64,000 nucleotides of DNA from Reyranella sp. (GCF_004297405.1 NZ_SCVC01000011.1:1-64000), one strand, 5' to 3'; positions 36,063-44,648 are shown, counted from the first letter of the stretch. Notes: generated by a model from the sequence alone, not told the origin. A program made the numbers and translations.

Positions 36063-36779
36063 TCAGCGGCCGTTTGCTTTACGCCACGCCGCGAAGTCGT
36101 CGAGGGACTTTTCGTCGGTCGCCGGATAGAGGCCGAAGATGCCCTGGCCGGCATTGACCCGCTCGGTGACGAAATCCTCGTAGGCCATCATCTCGAAGGC
36201 CTCGTCTGTGATCTCGTCCGCAAGATGCGCGGGGATCACGATCACGCCGTCGCCGTCACCGAGGATGACGTCACCCGGAAAGACCGGAGCGTCGCCACAG
36301 CCGATCGGCACGTTGATGTCGATTGCCTGATGCAGGGTGAGATTGGTCGGCGCGCTGGGCCGTTGATGATAGGCTGGAAAGCCCAGCTTGCCGATCTCCG
36401 CGGAATCACGAAAGCCGCCATCGGTCACGACGCCGGCAACACCGCGCTTCATCAGACGCGTCACCAGGATCGACCCGGCCGACGCGGCGCGCGCATCCTT
36501 GCGGCTGTCCATGACGAGTACGGCGCCGGGTGGGCAATCCTCGACCGCCTTGCGCTGCGGATGGCTGCGGTCTCGGAAGACCGAGAGCTGGTTCAGATCC
36601 TCACGCGCCGGCATGTAGCGCAGGGTGAAGGCTTCACCGACCAGCACCGGCTGGTCAGGCGAGAGCGGATGCACGTTCTGAATGAACTGATTGCGGAAGC
36701 CGCGCTTGAACAAAGCGGTGGCCACCGTCGCCGTGCTGATCGTGCGGAGCTTGTCGCGGGTCGCCGCGGTCAACGCCAT
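36063..36779 (-). CDS. RraA-like (dimethylmenaquinone methyltransferase fold) protein, likely aldolase
   Basis: A 238-residue protein of the RraA/HMG-aldolase fold. The family motif GVVTDGGFRDSAEI gives the expected R-D pair used for metal and substrate binding in class II pyruvate aldolases (4-hydroxy-4-methyl-2-oxoglutarate aldolase type). Real RraA ribonuclease regulators are shorter. The start ATG has GAGGAG upstream; longer reading lacks support. Its gene follows the IlvD/Edd dehydratase by 10 bases, a pairing that suggests cleavage of a 2-keto-3-deoxy acid formed by the dehydratase. Confidence 0.82.
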   Translation of the reverse strand: MALTAATRDKLRTISTATVATALFKRGFRNQFIQNVHPLSPDQPVLVGEAFTLRYMPAREDLNQLSVFRDRSHPQRKAVEDCPPGAVLVMDSRKDARAASAGSILVTRLMKRGVAGVVTDGGFRDSAEIGKLGFPAYHQRPSAPTNLTLHQAIDINVPIGCGDAPVFPGDVILGDGDGVIVIPAHLADEITDEAFEMMAYEDFVTERVNAGQGIFGLYPATDEKSLDDFAAWRKANGR

Positions 36780-36789
36780 GATGTGCTCC

Positions 36790-38544
36790 TCAGTAGATCG
36801 ACGGTTCGCCGACGGGCGCGCCGAAGCCGGTTTCGAGGAAGTCGAAGTCGCAGCCCTCGTTGGCCTGCTTGATGTGCTTGGTGAACATCCAGCCATAGCC
36901 GCGCTCGTAACGCGGTTCGGGCTTCTTCCAGGTGGCGCGGCGCCGGGCCAGCTCGTCGTCGGAGACGTTCATGTTGATGGTGCGCTTGTCGACGTCGAGC
37001 GAGATCATGTCGCCGGTCTGCACCAGCGCCAGAGGCCCGCCGATGTAGGATTCCGGCGAGACGTGCAAGATGCAGGCGCCGTAGCTGGTGCCGCTCATGC
37101 GGCTGTCGGAGAGCCGCACCATGTCGCGCACGCCCTGCTGCACGAGCTTCTTGGGGATCGGCAGCATGCCCCATTCCGGCATGCCCGGGCCGCCTTGAGG
37201 ACCGGCGTTGCGCAGGATCAGCACGGTGTCTTCCGTGACATCGAGATCGTCGCGATCGATCGCGGCTTTCATCGAGGGATAGTCGTCGAACACCAGGGCG
37301 GGACCTGTGTGCTTCAGGAACTTCGGTGCGCAGGCCGAGGGTTTGATAACGCAGCCGTCGGGGGCCAGATTACCCTTCAGCACAGCGAGCGCGCCCTCGG
37401 CATAGATCGGGTTCTGGACCGTGCGGATCACGTCGTCGTTGTAGATCTCCGCACCCTTGATGTTTTCGCCGAGCGTCTCGCCGGTCACGGTCAGGGTATC
37501 GACATGCAGGTGATCGCGGATCTGCTCCAGCAGGCCCGGCAGGCCGCCGGCATAGAAGAAGTCTTCCATCAGATATTTGTCGCCGGAGGGCCGGATATTG
37601 GCGATCACCGGCACCGTGCGGCTGGCGCGCTCGAAATCGTCGAGGCCGATATCCTGGCCGGCACGACGCGCCAGCGCGATCAGATGGATGATGGCATTGG
37701 TCGAGCAGCCCACCGCCATCGCTACGGTGATGGCGTTCAGGAAGGCCTCACGGGTCAGGATCTTCCTGGGTGTTAGGTCCTCCCACACCATGTCGACGAT
37801 GCGCCGGCCGCTCTCCGATGCCATGCGGATATGGTTGGCGTCGGCGGCGGGGATCGACGAGGCACCGGGCAGGGACATGCCGAGCGTCTCGGCCATCGCC
37901 ATCATGGTGGCGGCCGTGCCCATGGTCATGCAGGTGCCGTAGCTGCGCGCGATGCCGGCTTCGACATCGACCCAGTCGGAGTCGGAAATCTTGCCGGCGC
38001 GGCGCTCGTCCCAATATTTCCAGGCATCAGAGCCCGAGCCCAGCACCTTGCCCTTCCAGTTGCCGCGCAGCATCGGCCCGGCCGGCATGTAGATCGCGGG
38101 CAGGTTCATGCTTATCGCGCCCAACAGAAGAGCGGGCGTGGTCTTGTCGCAGCCGCCCATCAGCACGACGCCATCCACGGGATGCCCGCGGAGAAGCTCC
38201 TCGGCGTCCATCGCGAGCAGGTTGCGGTAGAGCATGGTCGTGGGCTTGAGGAAGCTCTCCGACAGCGAGAGCGCGGGCAGCTCCATCGGGAAGCCGCCGG
38301 CCTGCAGGATGCCGCGCTTCACGTCGTCGACGCGGCTCTTGAAGTGCATGTGGCAAGGCTGGGCTTCCGACCAGGTGTTGAGGATGGCGATGACCGGCTT
38401 GCCCGCCCACTCCTCGGGCGCGTAGCCCATCTGCATGGCGCGCGAGCGGTGGCCGAAGGCGCGCAGATCGTCCGGCGCGAACCAGCGCGCACTGCGCAGG
38501 GAGGCTGCATCCCGGACTTGCTTGTTTGTCTTGTGCTCGGCCAT
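36790..38544 (-). CDS. IlvD/Edd-family sugar-acid dehydratase (L-arabinonate dehydratase-like)
   Basis: A 584-residue dehydratase with an Fe-S cluster. The three cluster Cys, Cys64 (EAQPCHMH), Cys132 (MGGCDKTTPA) and Cys205 (YGTCMTMGT), sit five residues later than Cys59, Cys127 and Cys200 of Rhizobium leguminosarum L-arabinonate dehydratase, with the same spacing, so the substrate is more likely an aldonate than dihydroxyisovalerate. MSGTSYG near residue 485 carries the catalytic Ser. GGGAGGAAA precedes the ATG. It is the first gene of the operon with the RraA-like aldolase and Bug receptor and is divergent from a GntR regulator. Dihydroxyacid dehydratase for valine synthesis is unlikely. 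Confidence 0.87.
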   Translation of the reverse strand: MAEHKTNKQVRDAASLRSARWFAPDDLRAFGHRSRAMQMGYAPEEWAGKPVIAILNTWSEAQPCHMHFKSRVDDVKRGILQAGGFPMELPALSLSESFLKPTTMLYRNLLAMDAEELLRGHPVDGVVLMGGCDKTTPALLLGAISMNLPAIYMPAGPMLRGNWKGKVLGSGSDAWKYWDERRAGKISDSDWVDVEAGIARSYGTCMTMGTAATMMAMAETLGMSLPGASSIPAADANHIRMASESGRRIVDMVWEDLTPRKILTREAFLNAITVAMAVGCSTNAIIHLIALARRAGQDIGLDDFERASRTVPVIANIRPSGDKYLMEDFFYAGGLPGLLEQIRDHLHVDTLTVTGETLGENIKGAEIYNDDVIRTVQNPIYAEGALAVLKGNLAPDGCVIKPSACAPKFLKHTGPALVFDDYPSMKAAIDRDDLDVTEDTVLILRNAGPQGGPGMPEWGMLPIPKKLVQQGVRDMVRLSDSRMSGTSYGACILHVSPESYIGGPLALVQTGDMISLDVDKRTINMNVSDDELARRRATWKKPEPRYERGYGWMFTKHIKQANEGCDFDFLETGFGAPVGEPSIY

Positions 38545-38563
38545 CGTATTTCCTCCCATAGTG

Positions 38564-38592
38564 AGCTAATACATTAGTGCATCAATGGTCAA
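38564..38592 (-). promoter_or_regulatory. Promoter of the dehydratase operon with embedded GntR-type operator
   Basis: On the minus strand TTGACC (38587-38592) is 17 bases from TTAGCT (38564-38569). Two palindromes fill the space between: CTAAT-AC-ATTAG (38566-38577, perfect 5-base arms) and ATTAGTGCATCAAT (38573-38586, 10 of 14 symmetric positions). Binding of the divergent GntR protein here would block the dehydratase promoter. The regulator start is only 4 bases from the -35, so its own transcript is probably controlled too. Confidence 0.55.
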
Positions 38593-38595
38593 GAA

Positions 38596-39288
38596 ATGCC
38601 GAATATGACCAGTTCCCAGCGTCTCGATCGCGACCGCCAGGCCGCCCCGCAGGTCTTCGAACGGCTGCGCGAAATGATTGTTTCGCTGGTCCTGCCGCCG
38701 GGGGAGACGCTGTCGCGCACCAAGCTCGCCAAGGAGTTCGGGCTGAGTTCGACGCCGATCCGCGACGCGCTGATGCGGCTGAACGAGGAAGACCTTGTCG
38801 ATGTTTTTCCCCAGCACGCCACCGTGGTCAGCAAGATCGACGTCGAGGCCGCGCAGCAGGCGCATTTCCTCCGTCAGTCGCTCGAACTCGAGATCGTGCG
38901 CGCGCTGGCGCTGGCCCATGAGCCGGCATTGATCGAAGAGCTCAACCGCACCATCGCCCTGCAGCAGCATTTCGCTGCAACCGGCGACTTCGCAGCCTTC
39001 ATGGCCTCCGACAACGATTTCCACTGGCAGCTCTACGCCGCGGCCGCCAAGCGTGAGCTCTGGAACCTGGTGCGCAGTCGCAGTGGCCATATCGACCGCC
39101 TGCGTCGCCTGCACCTGCCGACTCCCGGCAAGGCGCAGGACATTGTGCTGCATCACCAGATGATCGTGCAGGCGATCGAGACGAAGCAGCCGGAAGAGGC
39201 GCAACGGTCACTTCGCAAGCATCTCTCCGGCACCCTGGGTTATCTCGCGGAAATCCGCGCCAACCATCCGGCGTATCTACGCGACTAG
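38596..39288 (+). CDS. GntR-family (FCD subgroup) transcription regulator
   Basis: A 230-residue DNA-binding protein. Residues about 16-80 are the GntR winged helix (VFERLREMIVSLVLPPGETLSRTKLAKEFGLSSTPIRDALMRL), and residues about 95-220 are the FCD ligand-binding domain with the metal-binding pattern DNDFHWQLY, HHQMI. FCD regulators often sense sugar acids and repress their catabolic genes. It faces the IlvD/Edd operon across 51 bases with palindromic sites, so autoregulation and control of that operon are very likely. A second ATG two codons later is also possible. Confidence 0.9.
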   Translation: MPNMTSSQRLDRDRQAAPQVFERLREMIVSLVLPPGETLSRTKLAKEFGLSSTPIRDALMRLNEEDLVDVFPQHATVVSKIDVEAAQQAHFLRQSLELEIVRALALAHEPALIEELNRTIALQQHFAATGDFAAFMASDNDFHWQLYAAAAKRELWNLVRSRSGHIDRLRRLHLPTPGKAQDIVLHHQMIVQAIETKQPEEAQRSLRKHLSGTLGYLAEIRANHPAYLRD

Positions 39289-39776
39289 CTCTTATTGGCG
39301 GCGCGCACGGCGGCGTGGCGCTCCAGGCTTTCCTTCGGCCACATCTTCTTCGCATCGTAGTATTCCGGCATCGCCGGCGTGCCGGCTGGCAGCACGACCC
39401 AGGGCTGCTTGCTCGTGGTGAAGATGTGGATGTCGGGCGGCAGGCGATCGGGGTCGTCGAGCGTGCCCACGCGCACGAAGCGGATGGCGGGCCCCGCGCC
39501 TGAATAGTGGCTCCAGACCGCGACATGGCAACTGGGACAGCGTGAAATCTTCTGGCCCCTGCCGCTGTTGGACGGCGTATCGATGACATCGACCGCGCCC
39601 GAGAGGATTTCAACGCGCGCGGTTTCGATCATGGCATTCAGCACGAAGGCGCTGCCGGTTTCGCGTTGGCACCAGCGGCAGTGACAGCAATGCACAAACA
39701 TCGGCCGCGACGTCAGGCGATAGCGGACGTGGCGGCAGGTGCAGCCGCCGTCGAAGGTCTCGGTGTCACCGGCCAT
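39285..39776 (-). CDS. GFA/CENP-V-fold zinc-binding protein
   Basis: A 163-residue GFA-fold protein with Cys pairs CxC (Cys12, Cys14), CxCxxC-like HCCHCRWC (Cys30, Cys31, Cys33, Cys36) and a later CPSC. Relative to the other GFA protein of the window (near 12.8 kb) it is longer and has an extra C-terminal KKMWPKESLERHAAV tail; the two are paralogues rather than duplicates. Reaction unknown. GCGAGG precedes the ATG; the stop overlaps the GntR stop region by four bases in convergent orientation. The SnoaL-like gene lies 14 bases upstream on the same strand. Confidence 0.82.
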   Translation of the reverse strand: MAGDTETFDGGCTCRHVRYRLTSRPMFVHCCHCRWCQRETGSAFVLNAMIETARVEILSGAVDVIDTPSNSGRGQKISRCPSCHVAVWSHYSGAGPAIRFVRVGTLDDPDRLPPDIHIFTTSKQPWVVLPAGTPAMPEYYDAKKMWPKESLERHAAVRAANKS

Positions 39777-39789
39777 GATTGCCTCGCGA

Positions 39790-40155
39790 TCAAGCCACAG
39801 GATCGAAGAAGCCGACAACAGACTGGAATTTGCCGTCCGCCGCGAGCGTGCAGAAATCGATGCCGGCGCGCAGGACCTTGCCGTCGGCCAGACGATTGCT
39901 CCACGGAAAGCGCAGCACCTCGTGATGGGCGTCGATCGGGCCGGTTCGCGAGATTCGTGCGCCGGGATTGCGGGCAACGACGCCGTCGATATGGAGGGCG
40001 AACGCTTCGATGCCGACGGCGCGTACCGATGGATCGACATAGAGCCCGCCGTCGATCAGCACCGATGAGAGGATCGAACGTCGTTCGGCACCATCCGCTG
40101 TATTCCACGCTGCGCAATAGCGGTCGACCAGCGTCTCCAGGGTTTCCTTGATCAT
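39790..40155 (-). CDS. SnoaL/NTF2-like fold protein
   Basis: A 121-residue cone-shaped alpha+beta barrel protein of the SnoaL-like/nuclear transport factor 2 superfamily: an N-terminal helical region (ETLVDRYCAAWNTAD), central DGVVARNPGARISRTG and a closing strand DGKFQSVVGFFDPV. Many such proteins are polyketide cyclases, isomerases or ligand-binding modules, so no function can be given. A conserved Trp in WNTAD is typical for the DUF4440/SnoaL pattern. It is divergent from the SDR gene over 46 bases. No clear ribosome site is seen. Confidence 0.8.
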   Translation of the reverse strand: MIKETLETLVDRYCAAWNTADGAERRSILSSVLIDGGLYVDPSVRAVGIEAFALHIDGVVARNPGARISRTGPIDAHHEVLRFPWSNRLADGKVLRAGIDFCTLAADGKFQSVVGFFDPVA

Positions 40156-40201
40156 TCGATGCTACTCTTCTCGCGGCAAGATTATCTATCGGGAGAGAAT
40201 G

Positions 40202-40990
40202 ATGGCCGGACGGCTGAAGGACAAGGTAGCGGTGGTAACGGGCGCGGCGCCGCGGGGCGAAGGCGTCGGCAACGGCATGGCGACGGCCATCCTGTTCGCC
40301 CGCGAAGGCGCAAAGGTCGTGCTGGTGAATCGCAGCGCCGAACGCGCCGAGGCGCTGGCCAAGCAGATCAAGGACGAGGGCGGCGAAGCCTCGGTATTCG
40401 CGGGCGATGTCGCCCAACTCGAGGCCGCGGAAGCGATGGCCGACTTCGCCATGAAGAAGTACGGCCGCCTCGACATCCTGCACAACAATGTCGGCATCGG
40501 TGGACCGGGTACGCCGGAGACGGTGACTCTCGAAACCTGGAACAAGGTGATCGAGGCCAATCTCACGACGACCATGCTTTGCACCAAGGCCTGCCTGCCG
40601 CGCATGAAGGAAGGCGGCAGCGGCTCCATCATCATGGTGTCGTCGATTGCGGGTGCACTCGGCCTGATGGGCAGTACAGGTGCGGTCGCCTATGCGACGG
40701 CAAAGGCCGGTCTGCATGGCTTCACAATGTCTGTCGCTGCCGACTATGCGACCCAGAACATTCGCGCGAACTGCATCATCGTCGGCTCCGTGCACACGCC
40801 GATGGTGGCGCATCTCGGCACCGAAGCGCGCGATCGACGCAAGAAGATGGTGCCGATGCAGGTCGAAGGTACCGCATGGGATATCGCCCATGGCGCGGTG
40901 TACCTTGCCTCCGACGAATCGCGCTGGGTGACGGGCGTAATGCTGCCGATCGATGGCGGACTGGTCGCGCTTCGCGCGTGGCCCAGATGA
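40202..40990 (+). CDS. Short-chain dehydrogenase/reductase
   Basis: A 262-residue SDR. The cofactor motif is TGAAPRGEGVGNG, with an insertion compared with the classical TGxxxGxG; catalytic Tyr and Lys are in AYATAKAG and Ser is in VSSIAGAL. NAD(P)-dependent alcohol or ketone conversion; substrate unknown. I take the second of two adjacent ATGs because GGGAGAGA then has normal spacing. A long upstream reading has no support. Three short tandem repeats follow its stop before the next gene. Confidence 0.9.
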   Translation: MAGRLKDKVAVVTGAAPRGEGVGNGMATAILFAREGAKVVLVNRSAERAEALAKQIKDEGGEASVFAGDVAQLEAAEAMADFAMKKYGRLDILHNNVGIGGPGTPETVTLETWNKVIEANLTTTMLCTKACLPRMKEGGSGSIIMVSSIAGALGLMGSTGAVAYATAKAGLHGFTMSVAADYATQNIRANCIIVGSVHTPMVAHLGTEARDRRKKMVPMQVEGTAWDIAHGAVYLASDESRWVTGVMLPIDGGLVALRAWPR

Positions 40991-41026
40991 GCCACAAAGA
41001 TAGGCCACAAAGATGAGCCACCAGTA
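40989..41026. repeat. Short imperfect tandem repeat, three units of 12-14 bases
   Basis: GAGCCACAAAGATA, GGCCACAAAGAT and GAGCCACCAGTA follow one another directly after the SDR stop. The first unit begins in that stop codon. Replication slippage or a small regulatory array are possible readings; no hairpin is formed. Confidence 0.45.
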
Positions 41027-41057
41027 AGTTGAGTACCAAGTAAAGGAGAGTCTCCCG

Positions 41058-41558
41058 TTGAAGCCTTCCATTCTTTCGTTCGCTTTTGGCGCGGCTCTGC
41101 TCCTGACGAGCATGGCTGCTGCCCAGACCGCCGCTCCGGCCAGCACCGTGGCCCCGGCGGCGCAATCGGCTCCTGCTGCTGCAGCGACGGCGATCCCCGA
41201 CCTCAAGGGAACCTGGGTCGGCAAGGGCGAGGCGATCGTCGATGGGCCGGCGGGTCATCATCCGCCGGGCGTGACCGCCAAGCCGGCAAGCACGTACCGT
41301 TTGCGTGAGGAGACTTTCACGGTCCGCATCGAGGGGCAGGAAGGCAAGCGCGTGTGGGGAACCGTTGCGTCGTCGCAGCGCGTCGCCGAGCGCCTGATCG
41401 GTTCGGTCGCGGCCGATGGCAAGACGGTCTACTTCGTGACCGGTGAAGGCTACATCGACGGTGTCGTGATCAACGCCAACACCATGGACGTTTGCTACCG
41501 CCACGTTCTGCCGGGCTCGGCGGTCGTCGCCTGCAACCAGTGGGTTCGCCAGAAGTAG
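41058..41558 (+). CDS. Secreted protein of unknown function
   Basis: A 166-residue protein that I do not recognise. It begins with a TTG, the only start next to AAAGGAGAG, followed by a Sec signal peptide (MKPSILSFAFGAALLLTSMAAAQ), then an Ala/Pro-rich linker of about 20 residues and a folded part with the segment DLKGTWVGKGEAIVDGP, EETFTVRIEGQEGKRVWG and VAADGKTVYFVTGEG. The latter parts resemble a small beta-barrel such as lipocalin or avidin-like folds, by eye only. Two Cys near the C-terminus (DVCYRH, VACNQW) may form a disulfide, supporting a periplasmic place. It converges with the EamA gene. Confidence 0.75.
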   Translation: MKPSILSFAFGAALLLTSMAAAQTAAPASTVAPAAQSAPAAAATAIPDLKGTWVGKGEAIVDGPAGHHPPGVTAKPASTYRLREETFTVRIEGQEGKRVWGTVASSQRVAERLIGSVAADGKTVYFVTGEGYIDGVVINANTMDVCYRHVLPGSAVVACNQWVRQK

Positions 41559-41570
41559 TGAACCACCCGG

Positions 41571-42455
41571 CTATCGCACCTGGCGCCTCTCGTGGTGCCA
41601 GGTGTAGAGGCCGCTGGCCACGATCACCGCAGCGCCGGCCATCGTCCAGCCGTCGGGAATGTCGCCGAACACCACGGCACCCAACACTGCTACGAACACC
41701 AGCAACGTGTAGCTGAACGGCTGAACGGCGCTTGCCTCAGCGTGGTCCAGCGCTTTGATCAGCGCGTAGTGAGCGAGCGCGCCCAGCAAGGCGATGGCCG
41801 TCAGCAACGCCCAGCCCTGCGCATCAGGCCACCTCCATTGCCATGGCCCGACGAGTGTCGTGACACCGAAGGCCACGAACGCCGACCAGACGAGCGTCGT
41901 GTCCGGCGAATCGGTGCGCGAGCACAGGCGGATGAGGATTTGATAGCCACCCCAGAGGGCGGCGCCCAGCAGGGGTAGCAGCAAAGCCCAGTCGAGTTCA
42001 CGGAAGCCTGGCCGCACGATCAACAGGACGCCGACGAAACCCGCGGCGACCGCGACCCAGCGTGCCGGTCCTGCGCGTTCGCCAAGGAAGAGTGCGCCGA
42101 GAGCGATGACGATCAGAGGCGAGGTCGCGGCGACGGCATGCGTATCGGCCAGCGGCAGGTAGCGGAAGGCCAGCACGAAGACCGCGCTTTCGACCACGGC
42201 CAGCACGGCACGGCCACCCTGCAGCCAGGGCCGCGTCGTGCGCCACGCCGATTTGAGGCCGCGCCTGCGCACGACCAGCCATGCGAAGAGGCAGAAGACG
42301 GCGTACCGCGTCCACATCATCTGGCCGATCGGATAGTCGGCCACCATCCACTTGGTGATGGTGTCCATGCTGGCGAAGCCCAGCATGGCGAGCATGGTGT
42401 AGATCGCGCCGAGCGAGCTGTTGTTGCGCGCCGCCGCCGGCGCGTTGGCTGTCAT
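41571..42455 (-). CDS. EamA-family drug/metabolite transporter
   Basis: A 294-residue membrane protein with about ten predicted segments in two EamA repeats (GFASMDTITKWMV at the first, then an EamA second half DWALLLPLLGAALWGGYQILIRL). DMT transporters of this type export amino acids, metabolites or drugs. Start chosen at the ATG for MTANAPAA, which overlaps the LLM gene's stop by four bases (ATGA); a longer reading would run through most of that gene. Last gene of a three-gene minus-strand operon with the LLM oxidoreductase and Bug receptor. Confidence 0.88.
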   Translation of the reverse strand: MTANAPAAARNNSSLGAIYTMLAMLGFASMDTITKWMVADYPIGQMMWTRYAVFCLFAWLVVRRRGLKSAWRTTRPWLQGGRAVLAVVESAVFVLAFRYLPLADTHAVAATSPLIVIALGALFLGERAGPARWVAVAAGFVGVLLIVRPGFRELDWALLLPLLGAALWGGYQILIRLCSRTDSPDTTLVWSAFVAFGVTTLVGPWQWRWPDAQGWALLTAIALLGALAHYALIKALDHAEASAVQPFSYTLLVFVAVLGAVVFGDIPDGWTMAGAAVIVASGLYTWHHERRQVR

Positions 42456-43525
42456 TCGGCGGCAGCGACGCGGCGCGCCGGGGGACGGAAAGCGGGGATC
42501 ACGCGTTCGGCAAACAGTTTCAAACTCTTCATAGCCTTCTCGCGCCCATAGTAGGGCGGGTAGTGCAGCAGCAGCGAGGTCATGCCGGTGCGTGCCTGCA
42601 TCTCGCGCAGGCGTGCGGTTACCGTCTCGGCCGAGCCGTGCAGCAGCGTGGTGTTCAGGAGATCGTCGTAGGTGAGCTGTGCGCCCTTCTCCGAGACCGA
42701 GCCGAGATAGCCACCCGTGCCGCTGCCGCCGAAATGCGCGATATGGCGGACGATCGCTTCCTCGGTATCGGCGCGCGCTTCGGCATCCGTGTCGGCGATA
42801 TAGACCCAACGCGCGATATCGATCTGACCGGCAGCGGGGTTCTTGCGCCGCTCTTCGCTGGCCTTGGCGAGCTCGCGCTTGTAGAGCGCCGTTTGTGCCG
42901 CCAGCGTCTCGATACCGGGCAGGGTCGAAAGCATCAGCCCGAAGCCGTTGCGGCCGCAATAGCCGATCGAGCGGTCGGTGCCACCTGCCATGTAGAGCGG
43001 CGGATGCGGCATCTGGACGGGCTGCGGCAGCATCTCGTAGGGCTCTGCGACGGTGCCGCTGAAGTACTTGCCCTTGTGGATGTAGCGGTGGCGATGGAAG
43101 GCATCGAACATCAGCCCGACGGCTTCCTCGACCATGTCGCGGCGGCCCTCGAAATCTTTGCCCAGCCCCTCGAACTCATACGGCCGGTAGCCCGAGCCGA
43201 TGCCCAGCATCACGCGGCCGTTGGAGAGAATGTCGACGAAGTTCGCGTTTTCCACGACCCGGATCGGGTCATAGAGCGGCAAGGTGATCACGCCCGAGGC
43301 GAGCTTGATGCGGCTGGTCTTGGCTGCGAGATAGGCCATGTAGGCGAAGCAGTCCGGCATGATGCCGTAGCTCGTCGAGAAGTGATGCTCGGCTATCCAG
43401 GCCGTGTCGTAACCCAGCCGCTCCGCCTCGACGACCTCGTCGGTCGTACGCGCATGCACGTCGCGGTGCGGGTAGGGCTCTTCCTTCGGGTTGGGATGCG
43501 AGGTGAAGAGGACGCCGAATTCCAT
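42452..43525 (-). CDS. LLM-class flavin-dependent oxidoreductase
   Basis: A 357-residue bacterial luciferase-like monooxygenase with the family TIM barrel: VFEFGVLF-type N-terminus, AERLGYDTAWIAEHHFS, and GIGSGYRPYEFEGLGKDFEGR in the FMN/F420-binding region. It probably uses FMNH2 and O2 for oxygenation or C-S/C-N cleavage of an unknown compound. GGGAGCCC precedes the ATG. It lies between a Bug receptor and an EamA exporter gene, so the substrate may be the receptor's ligand. Confidence 0.9.
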   Translation of the reverse strand: MEFGVLFTSHPNPKEEPYPHRDVHARTTDEVVEAERLGYDTAWIAEHHFSTSYGIMPDCFAYMAYLAAKTSRIKLASGVITLPLYDPIRVVENANFVDILSNGRVMLGIGSGYRPYEFEGLGKDFEGRRDMVEEAVGLMFDAFHRHRYIHKGKYFSGTVAEPYEMLPQPVQMPHPPLYMAGGTDRSIGYCGRNGFGLMLSTLPGIETLAAQTALYKRELAKASEERRKNPAAGQIDIARWVYIADTDAEARADTEEAIVRHIAHFGGSGTGGYLGSVSEKGAQLTYDDLLNTTLLHGSAETVTARLREMQARTGMTSLLLHYPPYYGREKAMKSLKLFAERVIPAFRPPARRVAAAE

Positions 43526-43543
43526 TCCGGGCTCCCTGCGGCT

Positions 43544-44521
43544 CTATTCGAGCTTGATGCCCGTATCCTTCACCACCTTCGCCCAGTTTTCGACCTCCTG
43601 TGCCCGCCATGTATCGCTCTGCGCGGGCTTGTAGAGGATCGGCTCGGCGCCGAGCTCCTTCAGGCGCGTCGCCACTTCGGGGATCTTCGTCGCCTTGTCG
43701 ATCTCGACGTAGAGCCGCTCCAGAACTTCGGGTGGCGTGCCTTTGGCGGCGAGGAAACCCTGCCACGACCCGGTGACGAAATCCTTCAGGCCGGATGCTT
43801 CGCTCACGGTCGGCAGCTCGGGCGCCAGCTCGCTGCGCTTGGCGCTCGACACGGCAAGGCCGCGCAGCTTGCCGTTCTTCACATGGGGGAGCGTGGCGAT
43901 CATGCCGTTGAACAGTGCATCGGCGTGGCCGCCCACAACCTGCTGGATCGCTTCGGCGCCGCCTTTCATCGGGATGAAGGTGAACTTGAGGCCGAGCCCG
44001 TGGGCGAAGCGCGCACCGGCCAGATGCGGCGCGCTACCCAGCCCCGCCGTCGCATAGTTGAGCTTGTCGGGATTGGCCTTGGCATAGGCAATCAGCTCGG
44101 GAACGGTCTTGTAGGGACGGTCGGGCGTCACGGCCAGCAGATGAGGCGAGTAGGCCAGCACCGTGACGGCGTTGAAGTCCTTGGCGACGTCGAACGGCAG
44201 CTTCATCACCGACGGTGAGATGGTGAGGTTGCCGAGATCAGTGAGGACCAGCGTGTAACCGTCGGGCGGCGACTTGGCGACCATGTCGACGGCGATGTTG
44301 CCGTTGGCACCGGTACGGTTCTCGACCACCACCGACTGGCCCAACGCGGCCTGCAGATGCGGCTGCAGCAGGCGGGCCAGGATGTCCGACGTGCCGCCCG
44401 GTGCGAAGGGAATGAGGATGCGGATCTGCTTGGCTGGCCATGCCTGGGCGCGCAGGGCAGGGGCGGCAATGCTTGCTGTCAGGGCAGCCGTAGCGGCGCC
44501 TATGAGATGGCGACGACGCAT
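43544..44521 (-). CDS. Bug/TctC-family periplasmic solute-binding protein
   Basis: A 325-residue Bug receptor. Signal MRRRHLIGAATAALTASIAAPALRAQ has a run of Arg and may use Tat; then WPAKQIRILIPFAPGGTSDILAR, ENRTGANGNIA and PDGYTLVL. It starts the operon Bug-LLM-EamA and faces an N-acyl-D-amino-acid deacylase gene across 127 bases. The divergent arrangement suggests a joint role in scavenging N-acyl compounds, which is inference. Confidence 0.9.
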   Translation of the reverse strand: MRRRHLIGAATAALTASIAAPALRAQAWPAKQIRILIPFAPGGTSDILARLLQPHLQAALGQSVVVENRTGANGNIAVDMVAKSPPDGYTLVLTDLGNLTISPSVMKLPFDVAKDFNAVTVLAYSPHLLAVTPDRPYKTVPELIAYAKANPDKLNYATAGLGSAPHLAGARFAHGLGLKFTFIPMKGGAEAIQQVVGGHADALFNGMIATLPHVKNGKLRGLAVSSAKRSELAPELPTVSEASGLKDFVTGSWQGFLAAKGTPPEVLERLYVEIDKATKIPEVATRLKELGAEPILYKPAQSDTWRAQEVENWAKVVKDTGIKLE

Positions 44522-44596
44522 GATCTTCCTCCCGGTTTCGTCGACTTGATGTCGTTGCCTGCGATCCTATGACAGCAGCTATGCAATGGCCAGCAA

Positions 44597-44624
44597 TTGA
44601 CCGTCTGAGGTGAGGGCGTAGGCT
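44597..44624 (+). promoter_or_regulatory. Predicted sigma-70-type promoter of the deacylase gene
   Basis: TTGACC (44597-44602) and TAGGCT (44619-44624) are 16 bases apart; the ATG of the deacylase lies 24 bases further with GGAGGA between. The same -10 hexamer is present at the start of the 27.7 kb Bug gene. Confidence 0.4.
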
Positions 44625-44648
44625 CGCTGCAACCATCGGAGGAACGCC

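Noticed and set aside
42563..44218. Long open frame of 551 codons antisense to the LLM and Bug genes
   Set aside because: It is the shadow of two strongly supported genes on the minus strand; its protein is rich in Arg/His/Gly runs typical of GC-rich antisense reading and has no domain.
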